From CBDCYS01 sp965226245 (lineage in GTDB: Bacteria > Acidobacteriota > Terriglobia > Bryobacterales > UBA6623): a stretch of 64,000 nucleotides of DNA. The stretch spans positions 2,542,001 through 2,606,000 of the forward strand of contig CBDDCL010000015.1 in assembly GCA_965226245.1 (NCBI GenBank). Reading direction: 5' to 3'. The number at the start of each line of letters is the position of its first letter. Within the stretch, counting starts at the first letter, position 1. This document shows, one piece after another, positions 52,901 through 62,994 of this stretch. A model generated the notes under the pieces. The model did no database searches, was not told the origin of the DNA, and was given only the letters and a program-made list of their open reading frames with translations. The translations under genes were made by a program, and so were the position numbers.

Positions 52901-52974
52901 TATTTAAAAATAGAAAATGTTGTACTGACCTATAGATTATTTAGATGTATCATCAGAGGTGTGAGATGGCTCAA
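52901..52974. repeat. AT-rich dispersed repeat, copy 2
   Basis: Partner of 49959-50033. It ends in ATGGCTCAATTACC, the start of a frame that is lost after 20 codons; the resolvase remnant follows. Confidence 0.55.
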
Positions 52975-53119
52975 TTACCATCACCTGCTCTACTTCTGGG
53001 GGGGCTTCCGGGTTCTTAGTGGGTAAACACAGCTGGGCGGGTGCGGGAGATCGGGGGCTTTGCCCCTCCGACCCCAGGATTTATCGCTTTCGGGCCAGAA
53101 TGGGCTCTTTGGCTTTGCC

Positions 53120-53470
53120 CGAGGCGAGGCCGGGGCGGGATTCCGCAGCCTGACCAAGGCGATCGACACGACCACGCCGGCAGGCCGGATGATGATGAGC
53201 ACGGTGGGGGCCTTCGCCGAGTTCGAGCGCGCCATGCTTCGGGAACGCACCAAGGCCGGGCTGGACGCTGCCCGTCTGGAAGGACGAATCGGGGGACGCC
53301 GCCCAAAGCTCTCGGCCCAACAGCAGTCCGAGATTCGAAAGATGGTTTCCAGAAGCGATAAGACTGCCGCTGACGCTGCGCGGCTGTTAAAGGTTCATCC
53401 CGCTACCGTCTCGCGGCTACTGGCGCAGACAGGAGAAACGGCTTCGCTGAGCGTCACCCGCGCCAAATAG
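53120..53470 (+). pseudogene. Serine resolvase (Tn3-type TnpR), 3' fragment
   Basis: The C-terminal two thirds of a resolvase remain: RGEAGAGFRSLTKAIDTTTP, AGRMMMSTVGAFAEFERAML, RERTKAGLDAARLEGRIGGR and the DNA-binding HTH DKTAADAARLLKVHPATVSRLLAQ. The N-terminal catalytic region with the active-site Ser is missing; upstream sequence does not align. It is a transposon relic, probably from the same element type as the Tn3 transposase piece at 35450-35623. Confidence 0.87.
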
Positions 53471-53510
53471 CGTGCAAACTTCTACGCCAGATAATTTGCA
53501 AAGTGACACC

Positions 53511-53563
53511 TTGACACCCCCTGCCCTGCTGCTACCATTGGTATAACATAAAGGACGTTATGT
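53511..53563 (+). promoter_or_regulatory. Promoter plus palindromic operator, copy 2, ahead of merR
   Basis: TTGACA (53511-53516), 16 bases, TACCAT (53533-53538), then the palindrome ACATAAAGGACGTTATGT (53546-53563), extendable to 8-bp arms TAACATAA/TTATGTTA. The same arrangement follows merR at 54303-54355. A site just downstream of the -10 would suit a repressor. Because a resolvase fragment ends 40 bases upstream, a recombination (res-like) role is an alternative. Confidence 0.65.
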
Positions 53564-53617
53564 TACGCCAATTCAATCACTTACATAGCTAATCCCCTGA
53601 CCAAGTGCCGTCAGACC

Positions 53618-53643
53618 AACCGCCCCACGTGGGGCGGTTTTTT
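53618..53643 (+). terminator. Rho-independent terminator between promoter and merR
   Basis: AACCGCCCC-ACGT-GGGGCGGTT followed by TTTTT. It lies after the promoter/operator and 110 bases before the merR start, so it would end short transcripts from that promoter, or act as an attenuator. Sequence around it is shared with 35601-35645. Confidence 0.85.
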
Positions 53644-53752
53644 GATTGGCTTCTACTCAGACCCGCGATTCCGCTCCATGAAAGAGTCGGCGCGCCCCAG
53701 GGGGTGTACAATCTCTGAGAGAGATCGAATTTCAAAACAGAACCGGCACCTT

Positions 53753-54250
53753 ATGTTCAAAGCAAAGCAGGCCCGTCCGGATTTGCTCAGCGACCGGACG
53801 TTCACCACCAGCGAGGTCTCTCGGATTGCCCAGGTGAGCCTCCGCCAGCTGCAATGGTGGGACGAGCGCAAGATAGTCTCCCCCGGCCGCCAAGGCCACA
53901 AACGGGTGTACCTTCCCGCGGAAGTCCTCGAAGTTATTGTGATCGGTGAGCTTCGCCGGAAGGGATTTTCACTGCAGGGGATTCAGCGCGTCGCGAGTTT
54001 CCTCAAAGGCGAAGGGGGGCACCGCCTGAGCCAGGTCTTGAACGGGGACACGGAGCTGCATCTCCTCACCGACGGCAAATCCATCTACCTGGAGGATCGT
54101 CCAGGGCGAGTCATCGACCTGCTCAAGGATGCCAAACAGCCGATGTTTCTGGTCTGCGTTAGTGACCAGCTGAAACGGTTCGGTCCGCCGCCCAAAAAAC
54201 CCATCCGCTCGGAAACTTTCGCGGCAACAGGGAAGGTTCGCGCCGGTTAA
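53753..54250 (+). CDS. MerR-family transcription regulator
   Basis: A 165-aa regulator from ATG 53753 (MFKAKQARPDLL); a longer version from 53678 is possible. The winged HTH is TTSEVSRIAQVSLRQLQWWDERKIVSPGRQGHKRVY, followed by the second HTH LEVIVIGELRRKGFSLQGIQRVASFL. The C-terminal part (ELHLLTDGKSIYLEDRPGRVIDLLKDAKQPMFLVCVSDQ) is not a known metal- or drug-binding domain and lacks cysteines for metal sensing. Identical palindromes lie on both sides of the gene, so autoregulation is a reasonable guess. Confidence 0.85.
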   Translation: MFKAKQARPDLLSDRTFTTSEVSRIAQVSLRQLQWWDERKIVSPGRQGHKRVYLPAEVLEVIVIGELRRKGFSLQGIQRVASFLKGEGGHRLSQVLNGDTELHLLTDGKSIYLEDRPGRVIDLLKDAKQPMFLVCVSDQLKRFGPPPKKPIRSETFAATGKVRAG

Positions 54251-54302
54251 CGGAATCAGTCTGTCCTCCTCGCGGCGGATCATCCCTTGTGGATATCCCC
54301 CC

Positions 54303-54355
54303 TTGACAGCCCTCTCCTGCCTGCTACCCTAAAAGGTACATAACGTCCTTTATGT
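54303..54355 (+). promoter_or_regulatory. Promoter plus palindromic operator, copy 3
   Basis: TTGACA (54303-54308), 16 bases, TACCCT (54325-54330), 7 bases, then ACATAACGTCCTTTATGT (54338-54355), the reverse-complement orientation of the copy at 53546. The following AATCCAATCGCTTACG also matches the leader after copy 2. It points towards the 3' end of an opposing gene, so it would give antisense RNA, or its original gene is gone. Confidence 0.65.
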
Positions 54356-54372
54356 CCCTTTAATCCAATCGC

Positions 54373-54819
54373 TTACGCGGACAGGCCGCGCTCGCCGAGC
54401 GTAGGATCGACACCGGGGCCGTTTGTAGCACCGTCCGCACCATTCAAAGCGGGCAGTATCGGCAGCCGAGTCTTTTCGAGAAGCTCCATCAGCTTCTTGC
54501 CGGGTTCCCTGGCCAAGTTGACTTGCACGCCCTCGGCCTGCTCGTCCAACCACCGAATGACATCGTCGGATGTCGCTTGTTCTCGTGGCTCCGGCTCTAC
54601 AACGCGGATGTCCACCGTCTTGCGCTTCGGGTAGACGTAGTGCGCCAACTCCATGAACATCCGGGCGCGAAGCTCGACCGTGTGGCTCTCGCTCATGGCA
54701 ATCTCTGCCATTCCACGGATGGGGTTGCAGCCAAGCTCGTCTAGAATCTGAGCCGCTTCCTGGGTTCGCTTGTTCGGCGTCCCTTGGGAGCGACCACCCG
54801 TCTTGTATCCGATTGGCAT
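54373..54819 (-). CDS. Phage-type small protein (terminase-small-subunit-like)
   Basis: A 148-aa soluble protein, MPIGYKTGGRSQGTPNKRTQ, EAAQILDELGCNPIRGMAEI, then ARMFMELAHYVYPKRKTVDI. This 'G(R)xxGTPNKRT...LxELGxDPxxGMA...ELAxYxxPKRK' pattern occurs in prophages, where it is often called a terminase small subunit or DUF5681-like protein. The C-terminal 60 residues are low complexity. No other phage genes are near, so it is probably an isolated leftover. The exact role is not proven. Confidence 0.5.
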   Translation of the reverse strand: MPIGYKTGGRSQGTPNKRTQEAAQILDELGCNPIRGMAEIAMSESHTVELRARMFMELAHYVYPKRKTVDIRVVEPEPREQATSDDVIRWLDEQAEGVQVNLAREPGKKLMELLEKTRLPILPALNGADGATNGPGVDPTLGERGLSA

Positions 54820-55024
54820 CTACTTGCTTCTACTTTAGACCAAGGCTTCCGCAGAACAGAACACCGACAGCGCGTGTGCACCTGCAGGCGACGTGAGCGC
54901 CTGGAGAAGGTTGCCGCCAACCCGAGCGCCTACCGCGAGCCCCTGCGGCTTGTGGGGTACCTCACGCGGTGAGCTTCAGCCGTTTCCGAGCCGTTCTGAG
55001 CCGTTCGCGTGCTCCCCGTAGGGG

Positions 55025-56323
55025 TTGACAGCCTGCGGCGGGGCGTGGGACGCTTGCTTCTTGCCCTTGGATAGCAGGGCGGAGCCACATCGGCTCTCAA
55101 AGGCAGCGTTCGCATCGTTCCCGCCTTGTTGGAAGGGGCAGGCATGCCAAGCCCCGACCGTCTGCCGGATTCCCTATCGATCGTGCCGGGCATTTTCATC
55201 TGCTACCGAAGAGACGACAGCGCCGGTTTCGCGGGACGCTTGTCCCGCGTCTCGCAAGGGGCGGAAACGACGCATAGAGGACCCGCTGGACTACGTACGG
55301 CTAGAAATAGAAACGGCTCTCAAAGGCAGCGTTCGCATCGTTCCCGCCTTGTTGGAAGGGGCAGGCATGCCAAGCCCCGACCGTCTGCCGGATTCCCTAT
55401 CGACCGTCCCGCGTCTTCAAGCCGTGCAGATTACGCACGAACGTTTTGGGGAAGACGCCAACCGCTTAATTGCTGCCCTCGGACAGCTTGTTGAGATTCC
55501 GCAAGCGGAAACGCCAGCTCCCAGTCAAGGACTCGCCGAACCAGCACGCGCCGTCGAGCCTCAGGAACCCGCGCCTGAGGCACATACAGCGCCGGTCACT
55601 GAGATACAACAAACCGCAATTGTTGAACCCACTGTCCGCACCAACTCGAAGGACGGCTTGGAGTACGTCTGGATACCTCCGGGCACGTTCCAGATGGGAG
55701 CTGTTGAAGGGGATGACAAAGCCGAAGAAAATGAGAAGCCCCAGCATCGAGTGACTATGAGCAAAGGGTTCTGGCTCGGACGGACGCCGGTGGCAGTAGC
55801 GGCGTACAAGCGCTTCGTGAAGGAGACGCGAGCAGAGATGCCCGAGGCTCTCGGGAAGGGAGACCACCCCGTAGTTAACGTCTCTTGGGACAAAGCCGTC
55901 GCCTACTGCCAGTGGGCGGGTGGTCGCCTTCCGAGCGAAGCCGAGTGGGAGTACGCGGCACGAGGCAGGGAAAGCGGGCTCGTCTACCCCTGGGGCAATT
56001 CGATTGACGAGAAGAACGCCAACTACTACCCGAGCGATGGAACTTCTCCCGTGGGAAGCTATCCAGCCAATGGATTCGGGCTCGACGACATGGCGGGCAA
56101 CGTCTGGGAGTGGTGCTCGGACTGGTACGACACAAATTACTATTCGCAGTCTCCCGACAAAAACCCGCAAGGACCTTCGAGTGGTACCGGGCGGGTTTTG
56201 CGCGGCGGGTCGTGGGTCGTCACTCCTGAGGACCTGCGTGCGTCGTACCGTCGCGGGGTCCGTCCTGATCTCAGTTACGTCAACATCGGTTTCCGTTGTG
56301 CCCGGGAAGTTTTTTTCCCTTGA
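55025..56323 (+). CDS. Formylglycine-generating-enzyme (SUMF1) domain protein with damaged TIR domain
   Basis: The intact part is a C-terminal FGE-sulfatase/SUMF1 domain. It begins LEYVWIPPGTFQMGA and continues GGRLPSEAEWEYAARGRE, GLDDMAGNVWEWCSDWY, then GRVLRGGSWVV and NIGFRCAR. Upstream, in this frame, is the second half of a TIR domain (IEDPLDYVRLEIETALKGSV, THERFGEDANRLIAAL). The first TIR strand (IFICYRRDDSAGFAGRL, 55189-55239) lies in another frame, and about 60 residues between are missing. The first 80 residues of this frame are not real homology. TIR-SUMF1 fusions are probably signalling or defence proteins; this copy is likely inactive. Confidence 0.75.
   Translation: MTACGGAWDACFLPLDSRAEPHRLSKAAFASFPPCWKGQACQAPTVCRIPYRSCRAFSSATEETTAPVSRDACPASRKGRKRRIEDPLDYVRLEIETALKGSVRIVPALLEGAGMPSPDRLPDSLSTVPRLQAVQITHERFGEDANRLIAALGQLVEIPQAETPAPSQGLAEPARAVEPQEPAPEAHTAPVTEIQQTAIVEPTVRTNSKDGLEYVWIPPGTFQMGAVEGDDKAEENEKPQHRVTMSKGFWLGRTPVAVAAYKRFVKETRAEMPEALGKGDHPVVNVSWDKAVAYCQWAGGRLPSEAEWEYAARGRESGLVYPWGNSIDEKNANYYPSDGTSPVGSYPANGFGLDDMAGNVWEWCSDWYDTNYYSQSPDKNPQGPSSGTGRVLRGGSWVVTPEDLRASYRRGVRPDLSYVNIGFRCAREVFFP
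55091..55403 (+). repeat. 90-bp direct duplication inside the TIR region
   Basis: Bases 55091-55180 and 55314-55403 are identical over 90 positions (both start CGGCTCTCAAAGGCAGCG and end CCCTATCGA). The downstream copy is in its proper place within the TIR coding sequence; the upstream copy lies before the TIR start, out of order. Confidence 0.88.
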
Positions 56324-56345
56324 CCCTTTTTCCCTTTTCCCTTTA

Positions 56346-56373
56346 CTGGGGCGAAGCCCCAGCCGATTTTTTT
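56346..56373 (+). terminator. Rho-independent terminator after SUMF1 gene
   Basis: CTGGGGC-GAA-GCCCCAG then CCGA and a run of seven T. It lies 22 bases after the SUMF1 stop codon, in good position to end that transcript. Confidence 0.85.
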
Positions 56374-56617
56374 CACACTGGTAGGATGGACCATGCCACC
56401 GGCCCACGAGCGTGACCCTGCCGTTTTCGTGGGCAAAGCCTACGACATCCGCGAGCTTGCCGCCTCCGACTAGCTGGGTCCCACTTGCCCCGACGATTGC
56501 GAGCGCACTGCGGCATCCACTGGAGCGGCCTTGTCGGAAGGCTTGAAGGGAGCTAAGTGTACAGGACTCCTCTTATCTTCCACGAAATCCAACGAAAAGT
56601 AATAGAATTCGAGCAGC

Positions 56618-57691
56618 ATGTCTTCGCGGCCACTGCTTCGAGTTGCTGCCATAGCGGCGACTGCTCTCGTATGCTTGCTGGCACAGACAGGGCGTGATGT
56701 TCCGGGGCTGATTCAGCAACTCAATAGCGACAACTCCGACGTTCGCCGCTCCGCCGCCGCCGCCCTGGGTCGCATCGGAACGGCCGCTGAGGAGACCGTC
56801 CCAGCTCTCATCTCTGCCTCCCAAGACGACATCAAGGACGTTCGCTTATCCGCCGTCCTCGCCCTGGCCAGCATTGGAGCCGACGCTAAAGACGCTGTCC
56901 CCGCTCTCATCGCTGCCCTCCAAGACAACCATCCAGCGGTTCGGCTCGGCGGCGCCTACGCCCTGGGTCGAATCGGTGTTGCCGCCAAAGAGGCTGTCCC
57001 CGGTCTCATCGAAGCTCTCCAGGACGACAACGAAGACGTTCGCCGCTCCGCCGCCTACGCCCTGGGTTACATCGGAGCCGACGCCAAAGACGCCGTGCCC
57101 GCTCTCAGCAACGCCCTCCAGGACGACAAAGTATACGTTCGCCGCTTCGCCGCCTACGCCCTGGGCAACATCGGGGTTGCCGCCGTCCCCGCGCTCATCA
57201 GCGCCCTCCAAGACGACAACGAATACGTTCGCCAAGTCGCCGCCTCCGTCCTAAGGGACATCGGACCCACCGCCAAAGACGCCGTCCCTGCTCTCATCAA
57301 CGCCCTCCAAGACGACAACGAAGACGTTCGCCAAGTCGCCGCCTCCGCCCTAAGGGAAATCGGACCCACCGCCAAAGACGCCGTCCCTGCTCTCATCAAC
57401 GCCCTCCAAGACGACAACGAATACGTTCGCCAAGTCGCCGCCTCCGCCCTGGGCGGCATCGGAGCCGACGCCAAAGACGCCGTCCCCGCTCTCATCGACG
57501 CCCTCCAGGACGACGACGAATATGTTCGCCGCGCCGCCGCCTTCGCCCTGGGCGAAATCGGAACCGACGCCAAAGACGCCGTCCCCGCTCTCATCTCTGC
57601 CCTCCAGGACGACGACGAAGACGTTCGCAGCTCCGCCGCCGACGCCCTGGCGCATATCCAAGGACAGCCAAGAAGACTCCCGGCGGGCTGA
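56618..57691 (+). CDS. Exported HEAT-repeat protein
   Basis: A 357-aa secreted or periplasmic protein: signal peptide LLRVAAIAATALVCLLAQT, then nine HEAT/PBS-lyase-type units of 37 residues, each close to 'DAVPALI.ALQDDNEDVR..AA.ALG.IG.DAK'. The units are unusually alike in DNA as well (111-bp period), so the array has expanded recently or is kept uniform by conversion. One unit (around residue 185, NIGVAAVPALISAL) is shorter by four residues. Such repeats bind proteins; the partner is unknown. It sits between the TIR/SUMF1 gene and the R-M operon. Confidence 0.9.
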   Translation: MSSRPLLRVAAIAATALVCLLAQTGRDVPGLIQQLNSDNSDVRRSAAAALGRIGTAAEETVPALISASQDDIKDVRLSAVLALASIGADAKDAVPALIAALQDNHPAVRLGGAYALGRIGVAAKEAVPGLIEALQDDNEDVRRSAAYALGYIGADAKDAVPALSNALQDDKVYVRRFAAYALGNIGVAAVPALISALQDDNEYVRQVAASVLRDIGPTAKDAVPALINALQDDNEDVRQVAASALREIGPTAKDAVPALINALQDDNEYVRQVAASALGGIGADAKDAVPALIDALQDDDEYVRRAAAFALGEIGTDAKDAVPALISALQDDDEDVRSSAADALAHIQGQPRRLPAG

Positions 57692-57714
57692 CCAGGAACC
57701 CGGATGCACACGGC

Positions 57715-58017
57715 TCAATCCAAAAGCTCTCGCAACCTGTCCTTCAAGACAATCTCCCTAGGAAACCGCCCATCGCGCGAAAGCCAATCTTGAAACTGTT
57801 CCAGGCGAAACTCGTGGGTGATTTCAACCTGGGCTTTCACCTGAACGCGAAGAGTGGCGAGTTTGCTCGGCTGACATTCGTCCCAAAACACCGCAGCGCG
57901 AAAGGCCTTGAGAGCAATTGCCGCAGCTTCGTACTTTGAGCTTGCCGTGACTTCAACAGAGTGTTCTACGCCGTCGCCGTCGCGGTAGGAGACCACACAG
58001 GTGCGAAGCTCAGGCAC
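57715..58017 (-). CDS. Small protein of the R-M locus
   Basis: A 100-aa soluble protein, MPELRTCVVSYRDGDGVEHS followed by VEVTASSKYEAAAIALKAFR and ATLRVQVKAQVEITHEF. It is found at the downstream end of the restriction-modification gene set, 52 bases after the metallopeptidase-like gene. Similar small proteins of unknown role occur at type I R-M loci. No motif was recognised. Confidence 0.65.
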   Translation of the reverse strand: MPELRTCVVSYRDGDGVEHSVEVTASSKYEAAAIALKAFRAAVFWDECQPSKLATLRVQVKAQVEITHEFRLEQFQDWLSRDGRFPREIVLKDRLRELLD

Positions 58018-58069
58018 ATCGACAGATTATAGCGAACAAAAAGCGAAGACGGAAACTCCTCGCTCGTCG

Positions 58070-58378
58070 CTACGAAGCTGCGAGATGTGCGCGCAGCAAG
58101 GAGCGAAACAGCTTCCCGTGATTCGGGACCTTCAGGTGTAGCAGCTCTTCAACAATCACTCGCTTTCGCGCATCTGGCGGAGCGTCGAGTAATTCCAAAT
58201 TGAACGACACCCGTCCGTTCGACGAGCAGCTCCCCCACTTTCGCCGCATCGGGCGGATGTGAACCTCTTTCGGTTCCACACCGATGCGCTTGGCCCAAGC
58301 CGATACCTCAGCTTTGAAATCGCCCTTCGGTATCGAGTGTTCCAGGGGAGTCCACTGCTCCAAAGCCGGGCTCGTCAT
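58070..58378 (-). CDS. M48/YgjP-like metallopeptidase-fold protein
   Basis: A 102-aa protein with the core WGSCSSNGRVSFNLELLDAP, then VIVEELLHLKVPNHGKLFRSLL, typical of the YgjP/DUF45 group. The expected zinc motif HExxH reads EELLH: the first histidine is a glutamate, while the second His and the later NHGKLF remain, so peptidase activity is uncertain. Its ATG overlaps the original hsdR stop (ATGA), which indicates translational coupling. Genes of this kind often accompany type I R-M systems; their role is unknown. Confidence 0.8.
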   Translation of the reverse strand: MTSPALEQWTPLEHSIPKGDFKAEVSAWAKRIGVEPKEVHIRPMRRKWGSCSSNGRVSFNLELLDAPPDARKRVIVEELLHLKVPNHGKLFRSLLRAHLAAS

Positions 58379-58725
58379 TGCGACGCCTTTTTCAGCATGT
58401 CCATTAAATCCTGTGCAATATCCACAACGCCGTCCACATCCGCGTTAATCAATGCCTTGTAGAGTGATTTGCGAAGCTCCTGTTCGTGGCGGGCACTGGT
58501 GCGCCAATACGGATGGCTCTCAAAGGCTATGGCCGATTCCGCGGCTACCTGCTGAGCCTTCTCGACACCCGCTCGCTTGAGCAGCCAGTAGACCGCGAAC
58601 GCTTCGGGCGAAAGCTCTGTCTCGTCGCGGCGCTGGCGGGCCTCTGCTAGTTCTGCTATGAGCCGCTCTAGCTCCTGTAACGACTCCTGAGTCGTCTTCT
58701 GGCGTTCCTCGAACGCCTGCGCGAT
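58375..58725 (-). pseudogene. hsdR: hsdR distal segment, beyond the in-frame TAA
   Basis: After the TAA at 58726-58728 the same frame continues for 116 codons to TGA at 58375-58377: IAQAFEERQKTTQESLQELE, LSPEAFAVYWLLKRAGVEKA, SHPYWRTSARHEQELRKSL and a final LMDMLKKAS. This is the normal C-terminal helical domain of HsdR that contacts the methyltransferase. The stop thus removes the subunit-docking part of the motor protein. Confidence 0.88.
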
Positions 58726-61262
<2,537 letters not shown>

Positions 61263-61263
<1 letters not shown>

Positions 61264-62606
61264 TAGGCGACCTCCTGGGGCAAGACCTCAACCAACTCGG
61301 GAACGCGCAGCTTACCGGTCATGAGGTTGTGGAGCAAGGATTTGAAAAGTTCTTCAAGCGACCGCCGTCGGTTGTGTTCCACGCCCATTTTTCGGTCGAC
61401 GGTGCGCAGAACGTGGGCGATGGCTCGCTGCTCGGCGAGCGGGGGAAGGAAGATTTCAGCAGCGCCTAGTTGCTGCCGGTTTAGATGTGGTTGGGCCGAG
61501 CGGTCTCGCTGGGATTTAAAGTAAGCCTGCACTTTATGTGCGAGCAGGTTGTAGGCGCAAAACTCAGAATCGAGTAGAGCGGAAGGGGAAACTATGAGGT
61601 CGTAGCCCGCTACAGACCCGTCCCATTCGGGAGAAATCATCGCAACATCACCCGTATACGCCCCGCTGCGAACGACGATGATGTCGCCGGTTTTTAGGAA
61701 GGGATTGCGACGTTCTGGTATGGCATCTCTTTTGATTCGGATGAGGCCCTTGCGGGAGATAGCCCCCCGCTTGACGTTGGTGGCTCGAATCATGGGGACG
61801 CCGTTGCTGTCTTGCTTCGGGGGTTGTCCGAGTCCGTAGCGAATCTCAGCGAAGTCCGTCAACTGGACAAGTCGCCAAGCCTTAGGGATTGGAGCACCCG
61901 TGTATGAAATTGGGCTGAGGGCCTCATGCATTGCGCCACTCCGCACTAACTCTGACACTGAAGATTCGGGCCATCTAGCAGGAAAGTTGGCACCTTCTAG
62001 TTCGCTCACCTTCACCTCAATCTGGTCCGCATGGTCAACCGGAACCGGACCATACGTAAACAGATGCCGCATGAGGCTCTGCTTGAGCTGGCGCGTGGCG
62101 GCGATGACGTTCTCGGTGGCCTCCTTGGCCCGCTGGACGGTGCGCAGCATGTGGGCGATGGCGCGCTGCTCGGGGAGGGGGGGGACTACGACTCGAAGCG
62201 GGTGAACCACGTTCCGATTCAGTGTTGGCACGCTCACGCCGGAGGTGGCAAACGAAAGGTCCAGGCTACTTAGAAGGTAGAACACGAACTCCCGGTCGTT
62301 ACCGTGGAAATCCTTGACCCACAGGGCTGTGTTAAGCGGCCAATAATCTTTTTCGACCCACGTGACCTTGCCCACGCTGCCGCTCCGCCCAACAAGCACA
62401 CCTGGGCCACGAGCCACAAACTCGCTGTGGAAGCCTACTAGGCCGTTGGAACCGATTACCGGGTGAGCGCCGTTTTGCCTTTTACTGACCGGCAGGTCCT
62501 TGCCTCTCTGAAGCGTTGCGATTCCTCCAAGAGTTTTTACAGTCCAGGAGTTTGGGAGTCCTGCATCGGGCGGCTGATTCAAAATCCTGTCGAGGCTTTC
62601 ACCCAT
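61263..62606 (-). CDS. hsdS: Type I restriction-modification specificity subunit
   Basis: A 447-aa DNA-recognition subunit with two target-recognition domains, each followed by a conserved helix. TRD1 starts at PNSWTVKTLGGIATLQRG and ends PPLPEQRAIAHMLRTVQRAKE; TRD2 starts at PKAWRLVQLTDFAEIRYG and ends PPLAEQRAIAHVLRTVDRKM. The repeated 'LPPL.EQRAIAH.LRTV' is the dimer-like spacer. Start ATG 62606 overlaps the hsdM stop (8 bases), the normal coupling. The gene itself is intact. Its recognition sequence cannot be read from the protein. Confidence 0.93.
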
Positions 62607-62994
62607 TCCGCCACTCCGCAAACCCAAGTGACGCTAGCACTTCATCAAGTTTCTGGTCTGCCTCCGCCCGCTCTTCCTCTGCCTCCTGGAGCAGCACGAC
62701 AGCTTCCTCAAGCGGCAAGACTTCCTCTTGCCCATCGGTCGCGACATAGCGGCTTGGCGAAAGGTTGTAGTCGTTCTTAGCCACCTCTTCCTTGCTGATG
62801 ACCGCCGAGAGCGCTTCCTCAGCCTTCCATTCGTGATATACGGCGGCAATCTGTTCGATGTGCTCATCTTCTAGGAAGTTCTTGGGACGGCCTTTCGAGA
62901 AGAGCTTCGAGGCGTTGATAAGGAGAATCTCGCCGGGCTTCCGCTTGTTGCGGTTCACCACCATCACGATGCCCTGCGCAGTCGTGTTGTAGAA
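62599..62994 (-). pseudogene. hsdM: Type I methyltransferase subunit, 3' part, cut by IS1380 copy
   Basis: The last 131 codons of HsdM: YNTTAQGIVMVVNRNKRKPG, EILLINASKLFSKGRPKNFL, DEHIEQIAAVYHEWKAEEAL and VLASLGFAEWRNG. The target-strand SAM and NPPF motifs should lie upstream (towards higher coordinates), but the frame is interrupted at 62994/62995 by the end of an IS1380-family element. The rest of hsdM is outside the window. Methylation by this system is therefore probably lost unless the IS can be removed. Confidence 0.9.

Noticed and set aside
56734..57680. Periodic repeats that might be taken for a CRISPR or minisatellite array
   Set aside because: The 111-bp period corresponds to 37-residue HEAT units in an open reading frame with a signal peptide; there are no spacers.
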